Assembly (NCBI GenBank): GCA_022829145.1 | Contig: CM040741.1 | Coordinates: 40,594,534-40,658,533, forward strand | From: Albula goreensis | Lineage: Eukaryota; Chordata; Actinopteri; Albuliformes; Albulidae | Direction: 5' to 3' | Length of the DNA: 64,000 nt | Shown: piece after piece, positions 51,201 to 58,045 of the stretch | Position numbering within the stretch: the first letter of the stretch is position 1 | Layout: every line of letters begins with the position of its first letter | Position numbers and translations under genes: made by a program | Notes under the pieces: model-generated | What the model was told of the DNA's origin: nothing | Database searches by the model: none | Seen by the model: the letters and a program-made list of their open reading frames with translations, nothing else

Positions 51201-53346
51201 ACACTCAAATTTCACCACGTATTTGCTGCATAGAAACTGCTTAATTATGGCATATGAAGGAAGTCTACTCTGGAAAAGCCAATTAATCTTTACATTTACC
51301 CTGAAGGTTACCAAACAAGTATGTGAGATTTAGCCCTGGAAATGAAGTCAATAATTGATTGACTGATACAACAATGATATGAATGCTGTCAGATTACATT
51401 TTAATGTGAATGTAGGCCATGAAGAGACCAGATAATGCTAATAAATTGTACTGTTCCGTGTACAAGGCATTGCCTAAAGAGGAATATATTACAAAATATC
51501 TGCAGTGTGTAAACACAACTTCTCAGCATGCCTACAAACCAGTGACAATTAGGCTATGTAAGCATGACTAAATCTAATCAGCGATCACTGCATTAGTTAC
51601 AACTGACAAGGTTGCTGATACAGTCAATCAAACTCGACAGCCATTCAAATCATAACGTTACGCCATAAAAACTTCCTCTTTAAAACTTTCCCTGTCGACA
51701 CAACTGCAAAGACCACAAAAATGCAAAAAAAAAAATTCCGATTTTATACTCCAGTCATGTGTATGTTTAACTTGTGTATGTGTATGTTCAATAACCTGTT
51801 CATCAAGACCGCCAGAGCACCCATTATGACTAGCTACAATTTAATTGGCGAAAAGGTGGTCGAGTTTCAGAATAAAGTAGTAACGCATACCACTGCTATC
51901 ATTTACGTCTTGAATTACAGGAGTAGCTTGCTAACCACCTGGCTGACCTGGTCAAAACACATGCAGTCATTTATTTATTACCTGTCAACATGGCATTACG
52001 TTATATAAAAGTTGAAGCGAAAGGCAATAGATTCTAGTAACAATATAACGTGCACGGTGTTATGTATAGCGTGGTACATACCAACATGTAGTCTTATTCC
52101 CAAGCGAAGCAAGATGTCTAACGTTATGGTAGCTAGTCCACCTGGGCCGTTTACATTTTATTGAGCTGAAATGAACCTATCATAGATAGCTAACTTTGTA
52201 CCGTTATCTATTCCTGACAAGGCTATCGAGCTGGGTAGCAAGTCGCACCTAAAACCAAACAAATTAGCTAACCTGCTGGCTAATGTTAGCTAAAACGACA
52301 CTGCGAGTAATTTCCGCTTTTCGAAGACTCGGTTGGTTCATTTGCAAACCAAGACAGATTCGAGTGAACTTCACACACAGCTAACTGCCAGACACTGAGC
52401 AGAGATTTTGCGTTAGCGTTGGCTAAATAGTGGTAGCTAAGACGTTGAGCTGACTCTAAGGAACGTTCACTGACAGCTGTTTATACTAACATAGAATGGG
52501 TAACATAACGTTTATTAGCGGGTTATAGCTAGCTAACTAGACCATTTATTTAACGTTAGTTAGTACTAGGTTTAGCTATAGTTAGTCAACTGTAAACCAA
52601 TCACGCTAATTCAGATTTAGCTACATCACTGAAATGAGGGTAAAGTTGGCTGACGCGTTAGCCAACAAACACGGGTGTTTTCGAATAGCTAATACCGGTT
52701 ACCTACCTATATTTAGAGGTGACATTTCAATGGGTGTGTTGACGTTTATCGTTTTACCATATCAGCTACAAATGTGGTCAACCAGCCAAATAACGAGCGA
52801 CAATTCTTGCCACATCTTGCCAAAGTTAGTTAAAACAGAAGAGTCAGAACCATGTAATATTAAGCGATAATAATGGTATCGCTGCAGCTACGTTATGGTA
52901 ACATTGAAGCTGTTCAAGTTAACCAATTATCCAAAACAGCCAACGACAGGAGCTTGTAACCAGCCATAATTGCAGCTGACTGTAAACAACCATATATCAT
53001 CCGTCCAGCCAGTGCTAGCCTGTTAGCTTTAAATCTGCGTCTCGATAATTTTTGATTCATGGAATTATTTTTTTAAAAATAAGGGGAACAAGCAAATACA
53101 GAGCGATAATGCAATCGAACATCTGTGCCGTTATACCTGCGGCTTTGCATACGCTTTGAAGATTTTTCACTGATACACTTGTAACTTTACCAGGCAACTA
53201 AGCATAGTTAGCAAGCAAGTTTTTAAGACTGAAAACAGAGGATGTTAGGAATAGCTAAATGGTCCGCTGGGGACCAGCCTCTCTCTTGCTTACCTTCCAT
53301 TAATGTCTAGAGGTAGAGTCTGGTCTTCCCCCACAACCGAATCCAT
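15262..53346 (-). CDS. cdk5rap2: CDK5 regulatory subunit-associated protein 2 (centrosomin family)
   Basis: This centrosome/Golgi coiled-coil protein recruits and activates the gamma-tubulin ring complex and binds pericentrin and EB1. Exons 1-51 in transcript order: 53346-53294, 49439-49369, 48542-48478, 47287-47177, 46294-46218, 45930-45807, 44889-44723, 44214-44058, 43220-43167, 40602-40468, 40359-40240, 40141-40049, 39654-39436, 39067-38897, 38815-38705, 38612-38475, 38366-38187, 38087-37893, 37743-37552, 37221-37089, 36991-36852, 36199-36083, 35508-35365, 35158-35046, 34787-34648, 32359-32207, 32104-31998, 31863-31723, 31442-31350, 31229-30988, 30660-30219, 30123-28497, 27711-27433, 27071-26486, 26095-25863, 25552-25501, 24451-24287, 22922-22729, 21321-21247, 20476-20174, 20087-19926, 19859-19743, 19390-19201, 19062-18941, 17839-17609, 17503-17405, 17189-16924, 16721-16575, 16185-16047, 15914-15868, 15282-15262. 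Phases join to about 3,150 codons; human is 1,893. Blocks shared with human CDK5RAP2 rather than PDE4DIP include KEREIATEKKNSLKRDK, GSRDKQKEN and RHILGLIEDY. The 5' edge of exon 33 and the 3' edge of exon 41 are the least certain. Confidence 0.93.
15868..16721 (-). CDS. cdk5rap2: CM2-type C-terminal domain, exons 48-50 of cdk5rap2
   Basis: Exons 16721-16575, 16185-16047 and 15914-15868 encode RLLKLVWRVSLPTST, an E/K-rich helix, and IIIDQLSLTHGVLKKARGNLE. The last matches VIFDQLVVTHKILRKARGNLE of human CDK5RAP2. The family C-terminus (CM2) binds pericentrin, calmodulin and CM1 and targets centrosome and Golgi. It is intact here, at about residues 3034-3144. Confidence 0.93.
16924..19390 (-). 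CDS. cdk5rap2: cdk5rap2 exons 43-47, third LRxxLE module and GRHILGLIEDY region
   Basis: Exon 43 (19390-19201) has KQKENEKLRESLARKT. Exon 44 (19062-18941) has LLQSLRVELQVYEQM. Exon 45 (17839-17609) has LSEIRHLRLQLERSIHTNN. Exon 47 (17189-16924) has SRLVPGHRLWANKNGRHILG and LIEDYNALRKQI. All align in order with human CDK5RAP2 and are closer to it than to PDE4DIP. Confidence 0.93.
19743..20476 (-). CDS. cdk5rap2: cdk5rap2 exons 40-42, second LRxxLE module
   Basis: Exons 20476-20174, 20087-19926 and 19859-19743 encode a coiled coil ending in DPDLLAEHLQEIRSLRQRLE and RTNDRLREQLERRLSE. EVRFLWGQNQALKEQLSLGS follows. The order matches human CDK5RAP2 (HIQEIRTLRKRLE…EIHFLRKQNQAL…GSRDKQKEN). Exon 41 has two in-phase donors, at 19926 (GGAG|GTAGAG) and 19962 (CCAG|GTCAGA), differing by 12 codons. 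Confidence 0.9.
20122..20155. repeat. AC-rich microsatellite
   Basis: Interrupted CA repeat (ACACACACACACATGCACGCACAC…) just outside the acceptor of cdk5rap2 exon 41. On the coding strand it reads as a GT-rich tract near the splice site. Confidence 0.8.
21884..21975 (-). CDS. cdk5rap2: candidate alternative first exon with a basic amphipathic head
   Basis: The ATG at 21,975-21,973 starts MEVKEGASTKNTG followed by SRRLWRKLLKAAKEGSK. It ends in phase 1 at G|GTATTG, the phase needed to join exon 39 (21321-21247). An in-frame TGA about 30 bases upstream of the ATG fits a 5' leader. No acceptor gives the phase required for an internal exon after exon 38, so a separate promoter is the simplest reading. 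A short C-terminal CDK5RAP2 isoform is inferred. Confidence 0.55.
22729..25552 (-). CDS. cdk5rap2: cdk5rap2 exons 36-38, PDE4DIP-like linker region
   Basis: Exons 25552-25501, 24451-24287 and 22922-22729 join in phase to SDNEDGTMLELAQRETLCLS, then a coiled coil, then LSKELQERNRLVQTLQKQL and a Ser/Asp-rich DSEMSD segment. The last part corresponds to LSRELQEKEKVIEVLQAKL of PDE4DIP, which human CDK5RAP2 largely lacks. Confidence 0.85.
23602..24010. mobile_element. pogo/Tigger-type MITE with perfect 13-bp TIRs
   Basis: The left end CAGTTGACCCTCC and the right end read as its exact reverse complement, flanked by TA at 23,600-23,601 and 24,011-24,012. The 409-bp element has no transposase frame. 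CAG-starting ends with a TA duplication are the hallmark of pogo/Tigger elements of the Tc1/mariner superfamily. It lies in the intron between cdk5rap2 exons 37 and 38. Confidence 0.85.
25863..26095 (-). CDS. cdk5rap2: cdk5rap2 exon 35, NBPF/PDE4DIP-type conserved coiled coil
   Basis: It encodes IDSLVQSQARELSQLRQQI and AFEELLQASDVDYYVGE, nearly identical to human CDK5RAP2 and homologous to the N-terminal coiled coils of NBPF proteins and PDE4DIP. It covers about residues 2297-2375. It is preceded by exon 34 (27071-26486), which ends SASPAR, matching DLSPPR in human. Confidence 0.95.
27433..27711 (-). CDS. cdk5rap2: cdk5rap2 exon 33
   Basis: It encodes KEIQVDLQDLGYETSGKSEN, very close to QIQVDLQDLGYETCGRSEN of human PDE4DIP. 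The donor ACAG|GTAGCC is firm. The acceptor at 27,712-27,713 (CACACAG|CT) was chosen because it is the only nearby AG giving the phase needed after exon 32; its pyrimidine tract is weak, so the first ~15 residues are provisional. Confidence 0.75.
28497..30123 (-). CDS. cdk5rap2: giant exon 32 of cdk5rap2: SRLP EB1 motif and seven-copy coiled-coil array
   Basis: This single 1,627-base exon covers residues about 1467-2008. It opens with MKSRLPVPIRPHK, matching KKSRLPILIKPSR of human CDK5RAP2, whose Leu-Pro is the described EB1-binding determinant. After a Pro/His-rich linker come about seven degenerate copies of a unit like ELxxxxxxLQxxLxEKExLxxxLxExLQAAExxVASL. Copies start near 29850, 29620, 29430, 29310, 29060, 28930 and 28660 (approximate). 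Human CDK5RAP2 and PDE4DIP each show about one such unit here. The acceptor is ATAG|ACTGGG and the donor CAAA|GTAAGC; the phases fit. Confidence 0.88.
30100..30111 (-). other. cdk5rap2: SRLP EB1-binding motif of the long isoform
   Basis: Ser-Arg-Leu-Pro in a basic context (KSRLPVPIRP) is aligned with the human CDK5RAP2 EB1 motif at Leu938-Pro939. It should link the centrosomal protein to microtubule plus ends; binding in this species is inferred. Confidence 0.75.
30219..31229 (-). CDS. cdk5rap2: cdk5rap2 exons 30-31, mid coiled coil
   Basis: Exons 31229-30988 and 30660-30219 contain KVIKLLKEQLELNSS and NPDLIVSMAREIERLKAEL. These correspond to NIINLLKEQLVLSS and the following TIERI segment of PDE4DIP, which human CDK5RAP2 does not retain. 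Acidic and Ser-rich linkers separate the helices. Confidence 0.85.
32360..34647 (-). other. cdk5rap2: cdk5rap2 intron 25
   Basis: AT-rich intron of 2.3 kb. Apart from the MITE at 34,141-34,473 no coding, RNA or repeat structure is recognised. Confidence 0.7.
34141..34473. mobile_element. pogo-type MITE, imperfect TIRs
   Basis: The left end CAGGAGGTCCTCGACTTACG and the inverted right end CAGGGAGTCCTCAGGTTACG match at most positions. TA flanks both sides (34,139-34,140 and 34,474-34,475). It is 333 bp long with no coding capacity and many CGs. It sits in the intron between cdk5rap2 exons 25 and 26. Confidence 0.8.
34648..35158 (-). CDS. cdk5rap2: cdk5rap2 exons 24-25, first LRxxLE module
   Basis: Exons 35158-35046 and 34787-34648 encode ALKAEQQLYSSLVRTVKEQ followed by LLRQQLEEGVRSNEDLRQDL. 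The first part corresponds to EALQAERQLYSSLV of PDE4DIP and EQDIYTHLVKSLQ of CDK5RAP2. The second part is one of three copies of an LRxxLExxxxxNxxLRxxLE coiled-coil unit in this protein (others in exons 41 and 45). Confidence 0.9.
36303..36783. mobile_element. Tigger-type MITE with 16-bp perfect TIRs
   Basis: CAGGTTGAGCATCCCT opens the element and is repeated inverted at the right end. Sequence next to the ends, including ATCCGAAATGC and TGGGACCA on the reverse strand, resembles human Tigger7/MER44-group ends from memory. The right flank is TA; the left flank is CA, probably a decayed TA. It is 481 bp, non-coding, in the intron between exons 21 and 22. Confidence 0.8.
37552..43220 (-). CDS. 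cdk5rap2: run of eleven symmetric phase-0 coiled-coil exons (exons 9-19)
   Basis: Exon lengths are 54, 135, 120, 93, 219, 171, 111, 138, 180, 195 and 192 bases. All are multiples of three and every junction is phase 0. They encode residues about 276-811, a nearly unbroken Glu/Lys/Gln/Leu coiled coil with recurring EKDxxIxxL and …TIN ends (exons 13, 16 and 19). Exons 10-12 match human CDK5RAP2. Exons 15-19 (such as DEKFAAIEEKDNEIRQL) match segments of human PDE4DIP that human CDK5RAP2 lacks. Confidence 0.88.
39735..39850 (+). repeat. possible tRNA-derived SINE fragment
   Basis: GGTTTGAATCC at 39,785-39,795 fits a polymerase III B box. GGTGGAGTAGTTAGAGG about 40 bases upstream resembles an A box, which is the spacing of tRNA-derived SINE heads. 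No 3' tail or target duplication was identified. It lies in the intron between cdk5rap2 exons 12 and 13. Confidence 0.45.
40049..40141 (-). CDS. cdk5rap2: cdk5rap2 exon 12 with a GC donor
   Basis: The exon encodes IEELCHEIEDRDEALAKARE and continues to …QIQKYQ. Its 3' splice partner is CAG|GCAAGT (GC at 40,047-40,048), the consensus form of a GC-AG intron. The alternative GTACCA donor seven bases upstream breaks the frame. The joined KYQ-GAEEH matches EFQ-GSEDY of human CDK5RAP2. Confidence 0.85.
40770..41837 (-). CDS. cdk5rap2: alternative first exon of cdk5rap2: ZAD-like zinc-binding head plus SxIP motif
   Basis: A 356-codon frame starts with the ATG at 41,837-41,835 (MRDPCRVCGNKLRGSQ…) and ends at an AG|GTAATC donor in phase 0. 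It would splice directly to exon 10 (40602-40468). Cys5, Cys8, Cys51 and Cys54 form two CxxC pairs spaced as in ZAD-type zinc domains. A coiled segment, a Ser-rich tail, SKIP at 40,929-40,940 in a basic context, and DLTDDFNDEYRPFEAQ before the donor follow. The short-form first exon of human PDE4DIP has the same order: CxxC pair, SRLP, then a DLQELWDDL-type stretch. This isoform would lack CM1. The exon lies inside intron 9 of the long transcript. Confidence 0.85.
40929..40940 (-). other. cdk5rap2: SKIP (SxIP) EB1-binding motif in alternative exon
   Basis: The residues S-K-I-P occur in …WPQSKIPIMVK…, flanked by Arg/Lys-rich sequence. SxIP in a basic, disordered setting is the established plus-end EB1 ligand. 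Position and context parallel the SRLP of the PDE4DIP short form. Function is inferred. Confidence 0.6.
41838..43166 (-). other. cdk5rap2: 5' flank of the ZAD-like alternative exon, within intron 9
   Basis: This is the sequence upstream of the alternative ATG and must hold any promoter for that isoform. No TATA box or CpG-rich core was recognised, and no upstream coding exon is seen. An internal promoter is inferred from the exon itself. Confidence 0.4.
44361..44571. mobile_element. possible degenerate TA-flanked MITE
   Basis: It begins CAGACAACCCTCG after TA and ends …GTCGACTG before TA, the layout of the other pogo-type elements here. Only a few terminal bases match in inverted orientation, so it may be coincidence. 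It lies in the intron between cdk5rap2 exons 7 and 8. Confidence 0.35.
46218..48542 (-). CDS. cdk5rap2: CM1 (gamma-TuRC activating) motif, exons 3-5 of cdk5rap2
   Basis: Exons 48542-48478, 47287-47177 and 46294-46218 encode the centrosomin motif 1. Its core KENFNLKLRIYF falls at about residues 70-81, with Phe73 corresponding to human Phe75, the residue needed for gamma-tubulin complex binding. It continues through an ERMQQKF and NIELKVELES stretch that matches the family closely. The motif is intact, so the long isoform should be able to recruit gamma-TuRC. Confidence 0.95.
49440..53293 (-). other. cdk5rap2: cdk5rap2 intron 1
   Basis: The longest intron (3.9 kb). The half next to exon 1 (about 52,060-53,260) is crowded with the words TAGCTAAC, AACGTTAG and GCTAGC. 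The other half contains the repeat fragment near 50,175. No exon-like frame was found. Confidence 0.6.
50175..50300. repeat. terminus of a common fish DNA-transposon repeat
   Basis: It contains AAAGGGATAGTTCACTGTAAAAA, a wording I associate with abundant teleost non-autonomous DNA elements. No matching inverted end was found within 1 kb, so it is probably a fragment. It lies in the first 4 kb of the long first intron of cdk5rap2. Confidence 0.4.
53294..53346 (-). CDS. cdk5rap2: cdk5rap2 exon 1 with start codon
   Basis: The ATG at 53,346-53,344 opens a frame beginning MDSVVGEDQTLPLDING. It ends with two bases of a Ser codon at a GTAAGC donor and is completed by exon 2 (53346-53294 to 49439-49369). 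The start was chosen because human CDK5RAP2 has a comparable acidic leader before the CM1 motif, and because promoter motifs lie just upstream. Confidence 0.85.
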
Positions 53347-53510
53347 TATTGAAATGTGATAAATACAGCTATGTTAATAAAAAATAGTTGTGTACTTAAA
53401 ACGCCATTTACACAACTGTATTCCCAAAAGCCATACAAAGGAAACGAGAAATTTGAAAATTCAAAGCTAACGTTAGTACCGCCATTTTAGTTTCAGTGAC
53501 GTCATGCTCA
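53347..53510 (-). promoter_or_regulatory. cdk5rap2: cdk5rap2 5'UTR and core promoter with CRE and YY1 motifs
   Basis: A full palindromic cAMP-response element, TGACGTCA, lies at 53,497-53,504. A YY1-type CCGCCATTTT lies at 53,479-53,488, about 135-160 bases upstream of the ATG. Both are typical of TATA-less housekeeping promoters near the transcription start, and no TATA box is seen. Actual start sites and factor binding are inferred. Confidence 0.6.
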
Positions 53511-53829
53511 GTGCAACGTTGGAAGCCTGGGGTGGTGCCCAGTATGACACGCGCGAAGATTTCAATACACAGTTCCATGATTGGACAAAACAAACCATCT
53601 GTCTTTATTTCTATTGGAGAATACAGTGACAACAGTTTTGCGTGGACTGGATGACTGTTTTAGACAAGCTAGAAATAATATAATTTTTTCAATGCTTGTG
53701 GGAGTATTATGGAGAAATCTTTAGACTTTCAGAAATGTTTATAACTATACGCAAATGACATTATTAAATGCATTAACGGCCATTGGTTTACAGACATTCC
53801 ATATAATTATGAAGGTAATCTCATACATG

Positions 53830-54600
53830 AATCAAGCAACAGGGTATAGACAAATTAATGAGAACGAGTACATAAACAAGCAGGGAGTTGGGTCCCCCTT
53901 CTGCCATCATTACTACAGCTTCACAACTTCTTGGAATGGTGTTATACAAGTTACAAAGGTAAAGGGTTCACTTTGGATGTTGGCCATTCTTCCAAGAGGA
54001 AAGCCTGCACTTTGAGAAATAGGGGTGAAAATGTACTCTGCATGCTGTGTTCCTGGACTTCCCATTTTGGTTAATTAATGTTTATATCTGGTGATTTTTG
54101 AGGCCATAGAAGCTATCTGACTTCATCCTGGTGTTCCTGAAATTACATTTGGAAACAATTTTTGTATCACAGGGCATCATAAACCTGATCTCTTACTCTG
54201 CCATGCAGAGAAATAACAGAGTCAGTGACTCCCATGAGATGGCTGGCTGTCACACCCTGGGGGTTGAAGGTTTGCTTTGGCTTTCTCCAAATATAAACCT
54301 GTCCAGATGTCAGAAAAAGGAGTAAAAGGCACAATCAGATCATATGATTTTCTTCCACTGCTCACAGAAGTCCAGGTTTTGTGCACTCATCACACAAGGG
54401 TATGCGTTGCTGCACAATGGCTTTGGTTCGAAGGGGTCTCTGAGTAACAAAGGTTTTTGCATAAAGGATGATGAGAATGAGCTTGGTCTGAATCTATCCT
54501 TGTCAGTGCGCTTTTCTATTACCTCTCCTGTTTTCCCAATGCAGTTGTCATTTTGCATTGTATGCAGTCATGATTTCCCACACTGTTCCTGTTTGCTAGA
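53830..54600 (-). pseudogene. decayed Tc1/mariner transposase
   Basis: Reading the minus strand through several frameshifts and stops gives, in order, EQWKKII-SD (about 54,345), RKPKQTFNP (about 54,275), LLWPQKSPDIN (about 54,090) and IPRSCEAVVMMAEGGPN (about 53,900). These are the WSDE, VWRKP, WPxxSPDxNxIE and PRRCxAVIxxxGGPTxY landmarks of Tc1-family transposases in correct order and spacing. The frame is broken by stops, so it is dead. Terminal inverted repeats were not located. Confidence 0.8.
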
Positions 54601-56744
54601 ATTTTGCCAGCTCTGTGACTGATGCACCTGCTATTTGGTTATCAACTATTTTTCCTTTTACAAATCTGTTACATCTCCCATGTTGCTTTATAAACTAATA
54701 TATGAAAGTGTTGATTGTAAAGCATCTTTTATAGTGGTTACATGTTAGTAATAGGCATTGACATTAATAAAAAATATGTTTAATGAACTTTTAATTGTAA
54801 TAAAGCTAATGTAGGTCTTTTTCATTTGGTGTAGCCATTATTTATTAGCATTATTTATTATTTTATATTCTACTGCTGCTTATACAAATTGTGTGTATGA
54901 TCATTCATATCATTTTGTTAGTCCTTTTTTCTTTCTTTTTATTTTTATTTTTTACTTTAAGTTTTAAAGTAATGTTAAGTTTTACCACAAACTTTCTCAC
55001 CTGAACAAATCAGGGAAGGGAAGGAACAGTTGCCTGGCTCACTCTGATTCACACATTCTGCAAGTTCTCTGTTTTCATAAGGTTGATCATCAGCTACATT
55101 TACCAACAAAGGAAAATGACACCAACATACCATGAGACCACATTTTAATCTTGTGCCTGTGGACAGAGCATTAATACTGATGGTTTTAACTAGTTTAGAC
55201 CCTAGCATTCTCCAGCAAGACTGTTTCAATTTTTGCCTCAACAGTGTAGGCCTCTGGCATAGCTGTTTCATTGTTTGTTTAGCTACCTTGTGCTCCAACA
55301 CCCAGCTGCAGGACTCACAGTTGCATCGTAATTATAGCCACCAGGGACCCTTTAATGCATCAGAAACCACGTGATCATCAACTGCGGCTTCCTCTCTTGC
55401 CTCAGTGTCTATGACACACAATTGTGGCTTCCTTTTCATGTCAAGGTCTTATTACACTTTCAATTATGAAGGCAGAAAAAGGAAGGTATTATTTATTTTT
55501 GCAGTTATCAGCTACTAGTACACATCCTCATGATGTGCCCATCGTTTGTGACTAGGTTAGATGACAGAAACTCCTGCTGCTCAATTGATTGTCAGTAGCT
55601 ATGAAAAACAAAGCAACAGTCCTAAGTAAAACATAATTACAACAAACATTACGTGTGTACATACTTAACAGACAGATATAGCCGAAGACTTAGATAACTA
55701 ATATCTTCCCAATGTGCTGGGGTAGAGATAAAATAAAGGCACCCCAGAGGGGTCTGTTGACAGATATTTGGTTGTATTTTAAGCCCATCACTAAACCCAC
55801 CCAGCTTTTAACTCAGTCCAGCTGTGGGAAAATGTGGATACACCCTTCTAATCAAATTACCTAATGTGAAACTAAAAATCATGATATTTCAGGTTATTTT
55901 GATCAATTCAATTAGTCATTTGATTAATAACCAAGCAAAAATGTTTTGTGGCTTAGTTCATTCAAAAATTCTCTCAGTTTATGTCTATTAACATGAAGAA
56001 TGGGGTTTTTAAACCTGCATAAATCAGACATAAATATGCAGTATACCTACAAACCTACACTTGGATAGAGTGGATTGTTTTGACTAAGGAAAAATACGAT
56101 GATATTCACTTAATATATCATAGACTCATAAAACTATAAAAGGAGTGTTACACTGAAACTAGGCAGATCCTTTGAAAATCCTTTGAAATAATTATGAGCA
56201 TATAAGACTCCTACTCAATGTCCCTAAAATTTAAGCTACATTGAATAATATTTATTATATGTTATATATCTCTCTGAGTGTCATATCTAGTTAACATAAG
56301 TTCCTTTTTGCATGGGCTGGTCCTTTATGTGACAGTGTAACATTGGCAGAGGTTCCTAAAGATAACCATAATTGGCCATAATTTTACCCAGGGAGGGATA
56401 GCTTTGCTCGGCTAGGTTAAATCCAGTGTCACCATTCCTGCTTTCTTTTGTGCCATCAGCACATGAAGTTTACCCCTCAAATATAAAGACTATCAGAACG
56501 ATATTAAGGATTTGATTCATTTATTTAGGCTAACTGTATTGACATATTCTATATTCAAGATCAGCCCTCCCATCCGTTATTCTAATCTCAAATCTTTAAA
56601 AACACGAAAGCTGATTCCATCGGTTCTTATTGCTTTAATATATCTATGTGGTCAAAAAGAGCGTAACAGAGACCCCTGGTGGAGATATGCAAACATGATG
56701 GGATGTGACATACCATAGTCTTTACACACTGCGACACAAGTCAG
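54601..56744. other. intergenic sequence between cdk5rap2 and col27a1
   Basis: AT-rich sequence with no spliceable frame, RNA gene or clear repeat ends. It separates the cdk5rap2 promoter from the distal 3' end of col27a1. Confidence 0.6.
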
Positions 56745-56763
56745 TTGTTTAGGGTTTCAAATA

Positions 56764-56769
56764 TTTATT
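56764..56769 (-). promoter_or_regulatory. col27a1: distal poly(A) signal candidate of col27a1
   Basis: TTTATT on the plus strand reads AATAAA on the collagen strand. It lies about 2.1 kb after the stop codon at the end of a continuous AT-rich untranslated-like stretch. A second AATAAA, at 58,474-58,479, would give a shorter 3'UTR of about 0.4 kb. Confidence 0.5.
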
Positions 56770-57839
56770 GAACATCTGAACATCGTTAATGCAAGACAAT
56801 GAAAAGTATTTGAAATGGTGTATACGAGAAGATGCAAGAGCTACAGAAATGAATACGGGCAAGCACTGACACCCCCTGTACGCCCCCTTAGAAAATGCAA
56901 TACTTGCTTATGAATCTTAGGCTGATATTTCACATAGACACAGAATCATGTTTAAAAAGAAAGAAGACAAAGAACAGCAAATGATTGCTCCAGGTGTGTT
57001 TAAATGTGAGGTATTCTGATCTCATTTTAACTACTGAAACGGACAAAAAAAGAACGTTCACATATTGTCAATCACTTCCTTTAAAAAAATCATGATGAGT
57101 AATAGCATAGAACACAGTCCCAGTACAGTACAGTTTTGATTATCATATAGAAAACATAAAATAAAATTAAATCAAAACAAACAAAAAATAAAAAAAAAAC
57201 AAAAAAAAACATTGCAATAAATTTGTTCTCTGGAGTCCCAAATTTACACATAAAATAAAAATCTATAAACTCCAAGACCAGTTGGGAAACTGATACATAA
57301 AGTTATCAGAAAAAAAGGACCTGTTGCCTAGACAAAGAGAACCTTGCTTGGTCGACAACCACGTTTTCAACACTTAAATAACATTAAATTAGCAAGAAGG
57401 GATCCACTGTATACAACAAAGCTTGCATAATTATACACATTTGTTTTCAACAAGAAGAAGAAGCTTTCTAATAAAACTAAATCTTTACTAATAGTTTCTA
57501 ATATCAATTACAGCTATTGGGGGTTTTGTACAAAAGAGCAGAAAGTACTTCCTTTAAAAAAAATGCCTCGAAACCCTAAGATGTTTGGCTGCATGAAAAA
57601 ATACGTAGACTCAAAATCTTTTTTCTATTTTTTATGTTTATATAAAAATATTCCCTTACAAGTATAGTAGGCACTTAAATGAATGCCATTTTTTGCTGCA
57701 TAGTGAAAAAAAAGGCAAAACTGGCTTCAAAAATGCAAACCTACCACAGAAGTGTGACACTTTGTCGGCGGCGTAGCAGGAGCACCAGGTCAGCATCTCT
57801 TGTTTTAGTTGAGGGTTTTCCCCCCGAGCACCATGCATG

Positions 57840-58045
57840 AGAGATGGGAGGTAGACCAATGATCAGACACACTCGTCTGGATCCACACACACGCGCGCCT
57901 TTCCCGTCGCTTACCGCCACTCCAGGAGTGTGTGAATACAGAGAGACCCGCGACGCGGCCGGGGGCAGGCGGGAGAGCCCCTCCAGGGCCGCCTTTTGCC
58001 GCCAAACGTTTCACCAGCGGGCGGGACCCATGCTGCACCTGCCTA
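57840..58045. other. isolated GC/CpG-rich block
   Basis: About 200 bases dense in CG dinucleotides (…CGCGCGCC…, …GCGACGCGGCCGGGGG…) inside AT-rich surroundings. It would lie in the long form of the col27a1 3'UTR. It could be a small CpG island and promoter, or simply a structured UTR segment. Confidence 0.5.

Noticed and set aside
15262..53346. Identifying the middle gene as pde4dip because of the ZAD-like exon and PDE4DIP-like blocks
   Set aside because: CM1 flanks, KEREIATEKKNSLKRDK, GSRDKQKEN, SRLP and the C-terminal blocks fit CDK5RAP2 better, and the neighbours NUP188 and COL27A1 share human 9q with CDK5RAP2.
57805..58038. 77-codon open frame on the minus strand in the GC-rich block
   Set aside because: The frame is explained by high GC content. 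It has no family resemblance and no splice context.
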